From: Brachyspira pilosicoli P43/6/78
GTDB taxonomy: Bacteria > Spirochaetota > Brachyspiria > Brachyspirales > Brachyspiraceae
DNA length: 64,000 nucleotides
Assembly: GCF_000325665.1 (NCBI RefSeq)
Contig: NC_019908.1
Span: 310,001-374,000 of the forward strand
Direction: 5' to 3'
Shown: piece after piece, positions 37,452-46,189 of the stretch
How the letters are laid out: each line of letters opens with the position of its first letter
Numbering within the stretch: the first letter of the stretch is position 1
The notes under the pieces: model-generated
What the model was told of the DNA's origin: nothing
What the model saw: the letters and a program-made list of their open reading frames with translations, nothing else
Database searches by the model: none
Translations under genes and position numbers: made by a program

Positions 37452-38903
37452 ATGTCAGATAAAAAATTAACAACTGAATTTGGTGCCCCTGTAGAGAATA
37501 ATCAACATTCTATGACAGCAGGTGCAAGAGGACCTATGTTGCTTCAAGATGTATGGTTTATGGAAAAGATGGCACATTTTGATAGAGAAGTTATACCAGA
37601 AAGAAGAATGCACGCTAAAGGTTCTGGGGCTTATGGTACATTTACAGTTACTCATGATATAACAAAATATACTAAAGCAAAAATATTCTCTGAAGTTGGA
37701 AAGAAAACAGATTTATTTGTAAGATTTTCTACTGTAGCAGGTGAGAGGGGAGCTGCTGATGCTGAGAGAGATATAAGAGGATTTGCTATTAAGTTTTATA
37801 CTGAAGAAGGAAACTGGGACTTGGTAGGAAACAATACTCCTGTATTTTATTTTAGAGACCCTTTGAAATTCCCTGATTTAAACCATGCTGTAAAAAGAGA
37901 CCCAAAAACTAATATGAGAAGTGCTCAAAACAAATGGGATTTCTTAACTTCACTTCCTGAAGCTATTCACCAAATAACTATAGATATGAGCGATAGAGGT
38001 ATACCTTATAGTTATAGGCATATGCATGGATTTAGCAGTCATGCTTATAGCTTTATAAACAAAGAAGGCAAAAGATATTGGGTAAAATTCCATTTCAAAA
38101 CTCAGCAAGGAATTAAAAACCTTACAGATGAAGAAGCTGCAGCAATAATAGCAAAAGACAGAGAAAGCTCTCAAAAAGATTTGTTTGAAGCTATAGAAAG
38201 AGGTGACTTCCCTAAATGGGATATGAAAATTCAAATAATGACTGAAGAACAAGCAAATGCAAGCAAAAGAAATCCATTTGACTTAACTAAAACTTGGTCG
38301 CAAAAAGAATATCCTCTAATTGATGTTGGTGTTTTAGAATTAAATAGAAACCCTGAAAACTATTTCGCAGAAGTAGAACAATCAGCATTCAGCCCTTCTA
38401 CAATAGTGCCAGGTATTGGATTCTCACCAGACAGAATGCTTCAAGGAAGATTATTCTCATACACTGATACTCAAAGATATAGATTAGGTGTAAATTATGC
38501 TAGCATTCCAGTAAATGCTCCTAAGTTTAAAGCTAATACTTATCACAGAGACGGATACATGAGAGTAGAGTCTAATGGTTCTAAAGTAGAATATGAACCA
38601 AACTCACAAGGTGAATGGAAAGAGCAAAGAGAATATGCTGAACCGCCTTTGAAGATTTACGGTGATGCTTATAGATATGACCATAGAGAAGATGATGATG
38701 ATTATTATACAGATGCAAGAGCTTTATTTAATCTTATGACAGATGCACAAAAACAAGTGTTGTTTGAAAATACAGCAAGAGATATGAATGGTGTTACTAA
38801 AGAAGTACAATTAAGACATATTAAAAACTGTATGAATGTTGATAAAGCTTATGGACTTGGGGTTGCCAAAGCATTAGGTTTTGATGAGAAGGATATAAAA
38901 TAA
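37452..38903 (+). CDS. katA: Monofunctional haem catalase
   Basis: The 483-residue enzyme splits hydrogen peroxide. Motifs: [20 protein letters not shown] with the catalytic His, the Asn region in [16 protein letters not shown], and [14 protein letters not shown] with the haem-ligand Tyr. Size fits the small-subunit clade 3 catalases. No signal peptide, so it is cytosolic. It has a strong ribosome site (AAGGAG) and stands alone between a promoter and a terminator. In an anaerobe it would protect against oxygen at the gut mucosa. Confidence 0.95.
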   Translation: MSDKKLTTEFGAPVENNQHSMTAGARGPMLLQDVWFMEKMAHFDREVIPERRMHAKGSGAYGTFTVTHDITKYTKAKIFSEVGKKTDLFVRFSTVAGERGAADAERDIRGFAIKFYTEEGNWDLVGNNTPVFYFRDPLKFPDLNHAVKRDPKTNMRSAQNKWDFLTSLPEAIHQITIDMSDRGIPYSYRHMHGFSSHAYSFINKEGKRYWVKFHFKTQQGIKNLTDEEAAAIIAKDRESSQKDLFEAIERGDFPKWDMKIQIMTEEQANASKRNPFDLTKTWSQKEYPLIDVGVLELNRNPENYFAEVEQSAFSPSTIVPGIGFSPDRMLQGRLFSYTDTQRYRLGVNYASIPVNAPKFKANTYHRDGYMRVESNGSKVEYEPNSQGEWKEQREYAEPPLKIYGDAYRYDHREDDDDYYTDARALFNLMTDAQKQVLFENTARDMNGVTKEVQLRHIKNCMNVDKAYGLGVAKALGFDEKDIK

Positions 38904-38940
38904 AATAGATAACTAAATAACAATCTCCATAAATAATACG

Positions 38941-38985
38941 ATAATAGTCAATCGATTTGTTTCGGTTGGCTATTATTGTTTTAAA
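38941..38985 (+). terminator. Terminator of katA
   Basis: ATAATAGTCAATCGA (38941-38955) pairs with TCGGTTGGCTATTAT (38962-38976) with wobbles, then TGTTTT. Confidence 0.75.
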
Positions 38986-39140
38986 AATATATTTTATAGC
39001 ATTTTTATTCATTGTTTAAGTATATTAAAACTTTTTTGTATAAAAACAATAATAATAAGTTGACATAATGAGAACAGTTTTATATATTTTAGAAATATTA
39101 TAATTTTATTTATATCAATTTATTTTAAGAGTTATGTAAA

Positions 39141-41333
39141 ATGATTAGTATTATCGAAAATCATAAAAAAAGAAAACTATTCTTTTTAAACACTATCTCA
39201 TCATCTTTAGTATTAATGGTTCATGAAGATAATTATGTATTTATGCCTTATTGGGGGGCAAAAATAGAGGCAAACAATATAGATTATATTATTGATGAAA
39301 TAACTGAAGCTAATTATATGGCATATACTGATAATAGAAAAAAATTTCAGCTTGAAGTAATACCTCAAATATATCCTTCTTACGGTTACACAGATTTAAA
39401 AGAACCAGCATTTCATTTTCTACATAGAGACGGTTCAAGAATAACAGACTTGCGTTATAAATCACATAACATATATAAAACTAAAAAGAAATTAGAAGGA
39501 CTTCCTACAGTGTTATCAGATGAGCATAGTGAAGTATTAGAATTAGTTTTATTTGATGAGTTGAAAAAAATTGAAGTAACAATTACTTTAGCTGTATTTG
39601 AAAAATATAATGCAATAACAAAATCAGTAAAAGTAATAAATAAACATGAAACAGATTCTTTATACATAGAAAAAATAATGTCAGCAAATATAGACCTTCA
39701 GGAATCAAATTTTGAATTGCTTCATTTGTCTGGTGCTTGGGGAAGAGAATGTCATATTAAGAGAAGGAAATTAGAGCAGGGAATGCAGTCTATAGGAAGT
39801 GTGAGAGGTGCATCAGGACATGGTCAAAACCCCTTTGCTGCTTTAATATCTCCTAATGCTGATGAAAATAATGGGGAAGTATATGCTATGAATTTCGTAT
39901 ACAGCGGAAATTTTAAAGCAAGTGTTGAAGTGGACATGCATTTAAATACTAGATTTCAAATGGGAATAAATGATTTTGATTTTGGTTGGACATTAATGCC
40001 TAATGAAAAGTTTCAAACTCCTGAAGCTGTGCTTGTATATACAAACAAAGGTTTAGGTGATATGTCGAGAACTTTCCATAAACTTTATCAAGATTGTTTG
40101 ATGTCAAAAAAATATGCTTATAAAGAGCGTCCTATTTTGATAAACAGTTGGGAATCCAATTATTTTGATTTTAATAAAGAAAGTCTTTTAAAATTAGCTA
40201 AAGAGGCAAAAAATATAGGAGCTGAATTATTTGTATTAGATGATGGTTGGTTTGGTAAAAGAGATGATGATAAAAGTTCTTTGGGAGATTGGATACCTAA
40301 TGAAAAAAAACTTGGCGGAAGTTTGTCTGCTTTGATAGATGATATAAATAAAACTGGATTAAGTTTTGGATTATGGTTTGAACCTGAAATGGTATCTCCT
40401 GATAGTGATTTATTTAGAAAACACCCAGAGTGGGCTATTCAAGTTAAAGGCAGAAAAATAGAGACTTCAAGATATCAGTATGTATTAGATTTAAGTAATC
40501 CTGAAGTATGCGGCTATATAATAAACTTTATGACTGATATTTTATCAAAAAATAATATTTCTTATGTTAAATGGGATATGAATAGAAATATTACAAATTT
40601 AGGTTCATCTTATCTAAAACCTGAAAAGCAAAAGGAACAATCTCATAGATATATGTTAGGTCTTTACAGTGTATTAGAAAATATTGTTAATGCATTTCCT
40701 AATATATTATTTGAAAGCTGTGCAGGAGGCGGCGGAAGATGCGATGCTGGTATGCTTTATTATATGCCTCAGGTTTGGACAAGTGATGATACTGATGCTA
40801 TAGAAAGACTCGCTATACAATATGGAGCTTCTTTAATTTATCCTTCAATATCTTTAGCTTGCCATATTTCTGATATACCTAATCATCAAACACATAGGAA
40901 GGAAACTATAGAAACAAGAGCAAATGTTGCTATGTGGGGTAATTTGGGATTAGAATTAAACTTAAATAAAATAAGTAAAGAAGATAAAAAAATTATATCA
41001 GAAAAATTGGAAGTTTATAAACTCATAAGAAGTACTGTTCAGTTTGGAAGTCTTTACAGATTAAAAGGTTTAGATTATGGTAATGAATATGCTTGGCTTC
41101 ATAAGAGTATTGATGAAAAAACTATAGTTGTAAATTATGTGCAAATAAATATGGTTCCTAATTTATTAACAAAGCGTTTGCGTTTAGAGGCATTAGAGCC
41201 TAAAAGTAAATATAAAGTAAATGACTTTGATAAAATCTACACTGGAGAAGAGTTAATGAATATTGGGCTTGTGCTTGGAGAGATAGTGGAAGATGCTATA
41301 GCTATTCAATGGATAATAAAAAAGATTGATTAA
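39141..41333 (+). CDS. GH36 alpha-galactosidase
   Basis: The 730-residue enzyme has the full GH36 plan: N-terminal beta-sandwich (to about 320), catalytic barrel with LFVLDDGWFGKRDDD, LWFEPEMVSPDSDL, VKWDMNRNIT (nucleophile Asp) and WTSDDTDAIERL (acid/base Asp), and a C-terminal beta domain. It hydrolyses alpha-1,6-galactosides such as melibiose and raffinose. No signal peptide, so it acts on imported sugars; it could take products from a nearby uptake system, though no alpha-galactoside transporter is present here. ATG at 39141 with a weak AAGAG site. Confidence 0.92.
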   Translation: MISIIENHKKRKLFFLNTISSSLVLMVHEDNYVFMPYWGAKIEANNIDYIIDEITEANYMAYTDNRKKFQLEVIPQIYPSYGYTDLKEPAFHFLHRDGSRITDLRYKSHNIYKTKKKLEGLPTVLSDEHSEVLELVLFDELKKIEVTITLAVFEKYNAITKSVKVINKHETDSLYIEKIMSANIDLQESNFELLHLSGAWGRECHIKRRKLEQGMQSIGSVRGASGHGQNPFAALISPNADENNGEVYAMNFVYSGNFKASVEVDMHLNTRFQMGINDFDFGWTLMPNEKFQTPEAVLVYTNKGLGDMSRTFHKLYQDCLMSKKYAYKERPILINSWESNYFDFNKESLLKLAKEAKNIGAELFVLDDGWFGKRDDDKSSLGDWIPNEKKLGGSLSALIDDINKTGLSFGLWFEPEMVSPDSDLFRKHPEWAIQVKGRKIETSRYQYVLDLSNPEVCGYIINFMTDILSKNNISYVKWDMNRNITNLGSSYLKPEKQKEQSHRYMLGLYSVLENIVNAFPNILFESCAGGGGRCDAGMLYYMPQVWTSDDTDAIERLAIQYGASLIYPSISLACHISDIPNHQTHRKETIETRANVAMWGNLGLELNLNKISKEDKKIISEKLEVYKLIRSTVQFGSLYRLKGLDYGNEYAWLHKSIDEKTIVVNYVQINMVPNLLTKRLRLEALEPKSKYKVNDFDKIYTGEELMNIGLVLGEIVEDAIAIQWIIKKID

Positions 41334-41357
41334 TATTTAAAGAAGAGTATAAGATAA

Positions 41358-41413
41358 TTAACATAATTGAGTTTACATATTTTAAATAACATAATTTAGT
41401 TTACATAATTTAT
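41358..41413 (+). repeat. Four tandem 14-bp repeats upstream of pst operon
   Basis: Units start at 41358, 41372, 41386 and 41400: TTAACATAATTGAG, TTTACATATTTTAA, ATAACATAATTTAG, TTTACATAATTTAT. The shared core is T-A/T-ACATA. They lie about 180 bp upstream of the pstS -35. Such phased direct repeats suggest binding of an oligomeric regulator, perhaps PhoB/PhoP-like, although the known Pho boxes have an 11-bp period. The rest of the gap 41334-41688 holds only the promoter. Confidence 0.5.
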
Positions 41414-41590
41414 AATTCTATATTATTAATTAAAATAATATTTTATATAGAGATGTTTAATTTAATTTTGAAATAGAATTTTTTTATAAAATTATTTAAA
41501 AAACTTATTATTTAATAAAACTCTTCATTAATATATTTTAATCTAATAAAAAATAATTTTGAAAAAACAAAATAATTTTTCATTTCTGTA

Positions 41591-41619
41591 TTGACATAAT
41601 TTTGATTTTACTATATAAG
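41591..41619 (+). promoter_or_regulatory. Promoter of pstS
   Basis: TTGACA (41591-41596), 17 bp, TATAAG (41614-41619). TGTCAA at 41625-41630 is an inverted copy of the -35 hexamer. Confidence 0.65.
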
Positions 41620-41688
41620 ACTTGTGTCAATTTAAGAGCTACTATTTTTAATTTGGCAATTAAAACTATTTAGGAGTAAATCAATATT

Positions 41689-42495
41689 ATGAAAAAGATT
41701 TTGATTTTCTTAAGTCTCGTAAGTATGTTCATGCTTACTTCTTGCGGCGGCGGCGCCTCTAGTTCTACTGATATCGTTATAACAGGTTCTTCTTCAGTTT
41801 CCCCTCTAATGTTCAAATTAGCTGAAAAGTTTGAAGAAGTTAATTCCAACTATACTGTAACAGTAGAAACATCAGATTCAACTATTGGAGTTCAGGACAC
41901 TATAAACGGAAACAACAATATAGGTATGGCTTCAAGAAATTTGAAAGAAGATGAGTTACCAAGTTTAGATGCTTATTTATTGTGTCAAGATGGTATAGTA
42001 ATCATCGCTAATAAAGATGCTGACATTGCTCAGATAAGCGAAGAAGAATTATACAATCTTTACATGAATAATACTGCTATAGGAACTGTAACTAAATCTA
42101 TTTCAAGAGAAGACGGTTCTGGTACAAGAAGTGCTTTTACAGACTTAACTTCTATCGGCAAAGAAAATCCATTACCTGCAACTGTTGAAATATTAGATGG
42201 AACAGGAAAGGTTAAAACATCAGTAATGAGTGATGCTTCAAAGATTGGATATATTTCTTTGGGTTCTATTGATGATACAATAAAGCCTTTAGCATATAAA
42301 GCAAAAGGTCAAAATGAATATGTTCAAGCATCAGTAGAAAATATTAAAAGTGATGCCTACAAGCTATACCGTCCTTTCTATATATTCACTAAAAAGGGTG
42401 TTGAGCTCGATGAAGGAACTAAGGCATTCTTAGACTTCATTAATAGTGAAGCAGGGAAAGCGGTCATAAATGAAAACGGCTATGTAGCTAACTAA
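41689..42495 (+). CDS. pstS: Phosphate-binding lipoprotein of the Pst transporter
   Basis: Signal peptide with lipobox MLTSC, so it is membrane-anchored on the periplasmic side. The mature protein is a PstS-type binding protein: ITGSSSVSPLMFKLAEKFEE (phosphate-binding loop), NIGMASRNLKEDE, SREDGSGTRSAFTDL, and a C-terminal AFLDFINSEAGKAVINENGYV. It hands phosphate to the membrane channel. Its ATG has AGGAG ahead. A terminator lies between it and the permease gene, which probably sets a higher level of binding protein. Confidence 0.93.
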   Translation: MKKILIFLSLVSMFMLTSCGGGASSSTDIVITGSSSVSPLMFKLAEKFEEVNSNYTVTVETSDSTIGVQDTINGNNNIGMASRNLKEDELPSLDAYLLCQDGIVIIANKDADIAQISEEELYNLYMNNTAIGTVTKSISREDGSGTRSAFTDLTSIGKENPLPATVEILDGTGKVKTSVMSDASKIGYISLGSIDDTIKPLAYKAKGQNEYVQASVENIKSDAYKLYRPFYIFTKKGVELDEGTKAFLDFINSEAGKAVINENGYVAN

Positions 42496-42507
42496 TTTGA
42501 AATGAAT

Positions 42508-42547
42508 AAGTCGATGTACAATATTTTTTGTATATCGGCTTTTTTTA
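42508..42547 (+). terminator. Attenuating terminator between pstS and pstCA
   Basis: AAGTCGATGTAC (42508-42519) pairs with GTATATCGGCTT (42530-42541), then T7. Read-through would feed the permease genes. Confidence 0.8.
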
Positions 42548-42576
42548 TTTCTAAGTAATTTTTAAGGACATGTATT

Positions 42577-44367
42577 TTGAGTAAGAATATTAATAAATAT
42601 AAGTTTAATGAAATAATAGATAATATAATGAGATATGTATTTTTTATATGTTCTATATTTTCAGTTATAGTTGTATTTTCAATATGTATTTTTATATTTA
42701 TCTATAGTGTGCCAATATTTAAAGAGGTTGGATTTTTTAAATTTGTTTTTGGAATGAATTGGTCGCCTTCAACAAAGGACTTTGGAATATTGCCGATGAT
42801 TGTAGGCTCTTTATATATCACAATTCTTTCTGTATTTCTTGGAGGAGGATTTGGTTTTTTTACGGCAGTTTATATATCAATGTTTGCTCCAAAAAATATA
42901 AGAGTAATATTATCTCAGGTAATAGATTTGCTTGCGGGCATTCCTTCTATAGTTTATGGTTTTTTTGGAATGGTGGTATTAGTTCCTTTTCTAAAAAACT
43001 TATCTCCTAATGATGTAGGCGAAGGTGTGTTAGCTAGTTCTATAATACTTGCTATAATGATACTTCCTACTATAACATCAATTACAAGATACAATTTGGA
43101 AGCTGTTTACAAATATTATTATGACGGTGCTAGGGCTTTGGGTAACACTCATTCACAAGCTATTTTTGGTGTTATAGTAAAGGCAGCAAAGTCTGGAATA
43201 TTTTCTGCTATAGTGCTTGGTATGGGTAGGGCTATTGGGGAAACAATGGCTGTTATGATGGTGGCAGGTAATGCTCCTTTTATACCTAAAGATTTATTCT
43301 CATATTTTAGAACTATGACTATTAATATAGCATTAGAGATGGGTTATGCAACAGGTAATCATAGGTCCGCATTAATTGCAACTGCTTTTGTGCTTCTTAT
43401 ATTTATACTTATTATCAATATAGTACTTTCTATTCTAAAAAGAAATAATTTATATTTTTCATTTTCTTTTTCTAGTCTTTTTAGAAAAAACAAAGAGCTT
43501 AAAACAAATATAAATGATTTTTCTTTTAAGAAGTTTGACATGAAAATGAGTACTATAAAGGCTAGTATTTTAGAATATATTTCTGTGTTTGCTTCTATTG
43601 TATCTACATTGCTTTTAGTATTTATAGTATTATTTATACTTATTAGAGGGCTTCCTCATATAACATTAAATTTACTATTTGGTGAAAGCAACAATTCTCA
43701 AATGACGCTTTTGCCTGCAATAGTTTCTACTTCTATGATGCTTTTTATGTCTTTAATAATAGCTATTCCATTAGGAGTATTTGCTGCTATTTATTTAACA
43801 GAATATTCAAAAGCAAAGAGTCAATTAATATCTATAATAAGAATATTTACAGACAGTTTATCAGGAATACCTTCAATAGTGTTTGGGCTTTTTGGTATGT
43901 TGGTATTTGCTAATTTGTTTGGCATGGGAAGAAGCATATTAGCAGGTTCTCTCACATTGGTTTTAATAATACTTCCTTCTATAATAAGACAAACAGAAGA
44001 GACATTATTATCAATACCTGCAAGTTTAAGAGAGGGTAGTTTGGCATTAGGAGCTTCAAAGGTAAGAACAATATTTAAGATAGTTTTGCCTTGCGGTTTC
44101 TCTGGAATAATGACTTCTGTTATTTTAAGTATTGGTAGGATAGTTGGAGAGAGTGCTGCTTTAATATATACTGCAGGTGCTGTTAGATATATGCCTAAGG
44201 GTTATTTTAGTGCTGGAAGTTCTTTTTCTGTTATGATGTGGATGTTTTCAAGCGAGGGTCTTTACATTAATCAAACATTCGCTACTGCAAGCATTTTGCT
44301 TATAATGGTTATACTTCTTAATGCTTCATTATTTTTAGTGAATACAAAATTAAAAAAAGATTATTAA
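42577..44367 (+). CDS. pstCA: Fused PstC-PstA phosphate permease
   Basis: A single 596-residue chain with two permease halves. The first (to about 290) is PstC-like with DLLAGIPSIVYGFFGM and GRAIGETMAVMMVAGN; the second (about 325-596) is PstA-like with DSLSGIPSIVFGLFGM and GRIVGESAALIYTAG. Each has about six helices and an EAA-type loop contacting PstB. Usually these are separate genes; the fusion fixes 1:1 stoichiometry. Start is TTG at 42577 with AAGGA eight bases ahead; the ATG at 42570 is out of frame. Confidence 0.93.
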   Translation: MSKNINKYKFNEIIDNIMRYVFFICSIFSVIVVFSICIFIFIYSVPIFKEVGFFKFVFGMNWSPSTKDFGILPMIVGSLYITILSVFLGGGFGFFTAVYISMFAPKNIRVILSQVIDLLAGIPSIVYGFFGMVVLVPFLKNLSPNDVGEGVLASSIILAIMILPTITSITRYNLEAVYKYYYDGARALGNTHSQAIFGVIVKAAKSGIFSAIVLGMGRAIGETMAVMMVAGNAPFIPKDLFSYFRTMTINIALEMGYATGNHRSALIATAFVLLIFILIINIVLSILKRNNLYFSFSFSSLFRKNKELKTNINDFSFKKFDMKMSTIKASILEYISVFASIVSTLLLVFIVLFILIRGLPHITLNLLFGESNNSQMTLLPAIVSTSMMLFMSLIIAIPLGVFAAIYLTEYSKAKSQLISIIRIFTDSLSGIPSIVFGLFGMLVFANLFGMGRSILAGSLTLVLIILPSIIRQTEETLLSIPASLREGSLALGASKVRTIFKIVLPCGFSGIMTSVILSIGRIVGESAALIYTAGAVRYMPKGYFSAGSSFSVMMWMFSSEGLYINQTFATASILLIMVILLNASLFLVNTKLKKDY

Positions 44368-44390
44368 ATTTCTAAGAGGATTAAATATAT

Positions 44391-45188
44391 ATGGCTAATG
44401 AATTAAATAATACAGTAAACTTCAATTTTGATACTGATATAGCTATTAAAGTTAGAGATTTAGATTTATATTATGAATCTTTTCAGGCTTTAAAAAAGAT
44501 AAATATTGATATAAACAAAAACAGCGTAACAGCTTTTATAGGACCTTCTGGCTGCGGAAAATCTACTCTTTTAAAAACTTTTAATAGAATGAATGATTTA
44601 GTTCCAAACTGCAAAATAGAAGGGGATATAGAAATAGCTGGAGTTAATATATATAATAAAAATGTTAATGTATCGTATTTAAGAAAAAATGTAGGAATGG
44701 TTTTTCAGAAATCTAATCTTTTTGCTATGAGCGTTTATGATAATATTGCTTATGGACCAAGAACTTTTGGAATAAAAAAGAAATCAGAGCTAGATGAGAT
44801 AGTTGAATATAGTTTAACAAAGGCTGCTATTTGGGACGATATAAAAGACAGACTTAATAAAAATGCTTTAGGTCTTTCTGGAGGTCAGCAGCAGAGATTA
44901 TGTATTGCTAGGGCTTTATCTGTTAATCCAAAAATACTTCTTATGGACGAGCCTACAAGTGCATTAGACCCAATAAGTACTGGTAAAATAGAAGACCTTG
45001 TTGATGAGCTTAAAAATGAATACACTATAGTAATAGTTACGCATAATATGCAGCAGGCTATGAGAGTTTCTGATAAGACGGCTTTCTTTTTGTTTGGTGA
45101 GATTATAGAATATAGAGATACTGAAGAGATATTCTCTAAGCCTCAAGACCAAAGAACAGAGAGATACATTACTGGAAGATTTGGTTAA
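44391..45188 (+). CDS. pstB: Phosphate ABC transporter ATPase
   Basis: The 265-residue ATPase has Walker [13 protein letters not shown], the PstB-typical [11 protein letters not shown], signature [17 protein letters not shown] and Walker [17 protein letters not shown]. It powers phosphate import through the PstCA channel. Ribosome site AGAGGA. It follows the permease by 23 bp and is followed by phoU. Confidence 0.95.
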   Translation: MANELNNTVNFNFDTDIAIKVRDLDLYYESFQALKKINIDINKNSVTAFIGPSGCGKSTLLKTFNRMNDLVPNCKIEGDIEIAGVNIYNKNVNVSYLRKNVGMVFQKSNLFAMSVYDNIAYGPRTFGIKKKSELDEIVEYSLTKAAIWDDIKDRLNKNALGLSGGQQQRLCIARALSVNPKILLMDEPTSALDPISTGKIEDLVDELKNEYTIVIVTHNMQQAMRVSDKTAFFLFGEIIEYRDTEEIFSKPQDQRTERYITGRFG

Positions 45189-45230
45189 TTTTTATTGTTT
45201 ATAATTTATAATAAAAATGGAGTTAAAAAA

Positions 45231-45875
45231 ATGAAAAAATTTGAAGAAGAATTAAATAAATTAACAGAATATGTTGTTGAAGCAGGAGATATGATAATAG
45301 AGGCTTTAAGAAACTCTACAAAGGCTTTAACAAATGGAGATATTGAATTAGCAAATCAAGTTATAGAAAATGACAGAAATATAAATAGAATATCTTACAA
45401 AATAGAAAGCTCATCATTAAAAATGCTTTTATTAGAACACCCTGTTGCAACAGATTTAAGAATAGTTTCATCAGCATTAAAGATAGCTACAGATTTAGAG
45501 AGAATAGGTGACCAGGCTAAGGATATATGCGATTTGCTTAGATTTTTATTAGAAGGAAATGTGTATAAAAATAATATTGAAACTATAATAGAGATGTCTA
45601 ATATTATTGATGAGATGATTAATAATTGTCTTAAGGCATTTAAAGAGAAAAATGGAGAATTATCTAAGAGTGTTATAGAGAGAGATGATTATGTGGATAA
45701 ATTATTCTACAAGATGCGTGATGCTATGGTTAATTTAATAAAGAGCGGAACTGAGAATGCTGACCAGGCTATATATTTGATGATGATAGCTAAGTATTTT
45801 GAGAAGATGGGGGACCATGCTGAAAATATAGCTAAGTGGGTTTATTATTACAGCACAGGCGACAGGGTGAAATAA
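45231..45875 (+). CDS. phoU: Phosphate signalling protein PhoU
   Basis: Start at 45231 (MKKFEEELNKLTEYV) because GGAG stands eight bases ahead; the in-frame start at 45195 lacks such a site. The 214-residue protein consists of two three-helix bundles with the metal-binding repeats IATDLERIGDQAKDI and IAKYFEKMGDHAENIAKW, typical of PhoU. It limits Pst activity and, where a PhoR/PhoB pair exists, signals phosphate sufficiency. It ends the pst operon. Confidence 0.93.
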   Translation: MKKFEEELNKLTEYVVEAGDMIIEALRNSTKALTNGDIELANQVIENDRNINRISYKIESSSLKMLLLEHPVATDLRIVSSALKIATDLERIGDQAKDICDLLRFLLEGNVYKNNIETIIEMSNIIDEMINNCLKAFKEKNGELSKSVIERDDYVDKLFYKMRDAMVNLIKSGTENADQAIYLMMIAKYFEKMGDHAENIAKWVYYYSTGDRVK

Positions 45876-45914
45876 TTAAAAATACATAATTTTATAAATT
45901 TTATAATAGTAAAA

Positions 45915-45970
45915 ATTTTGCAGTGTAGTATTGACTATATTATGTTTTTATTATATACTAACTGCAAAAT
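45915..45970 (+). promoter_or_regulatory. rpmB promoter framed by inverted repeats
   Basis: TTGACT (45931-45936), 17 bp, TATACT (45954-45959). The promoter is flanked by perfect 10-base inverted repeats ATTTTGCAGT (45915-45924) and ACTGCAAAAT (45961-45970), 36 bp apart. Confidence 0.7.
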
Positions 45971-45997
45971 TATTGTTAACTTTTTTTGGAGGAAATG

Positions 45998-46189
45998 ATG
46001 GCAAGAGTATGTGAAATATGTGGCAAAGGTAAACAGAATGGACATAGCGTTAGCCACTCAAATATTAAAACTAAACGCTCATTCAATGCTAACTTGCAAA
46101 ATATAAAAATAGAACTTAATGGTTCTACTAAAAAAGCTTTGGTTTGCACTAAATGTATTAAAGGAAACAAAGTAGTAAAAGCTAAATAA
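45998..46189 (+). CDS. rpmB: 50S ribosomal protein L28
   Basis: Start at 45998 (MARVCEICG) is fixed by GGAGG nine bases ahead. The 63-residue protein is the Cys-containing (zinc-binding) type of L28: [18 protein letters not shown] at the start and [10 protein letters not shown] at the end, with [10 protein letters not shown] between. Its stop overlaps the ATG of ispH by one base, so the two are translationally coupled. Confidence 0.95.
   Translation: MARVCEICGKGKQNGHSVSHSNIKTKRSFNANLQNIKIELNGSTKKALVCTKCIKGNKVVKAK

Noticed and set aside
41358-41413. Tandem repeats as a mini CRISPR array
   Set aside because: Units of 14 bp are contiguous with no spacers, and no cas gene is present.
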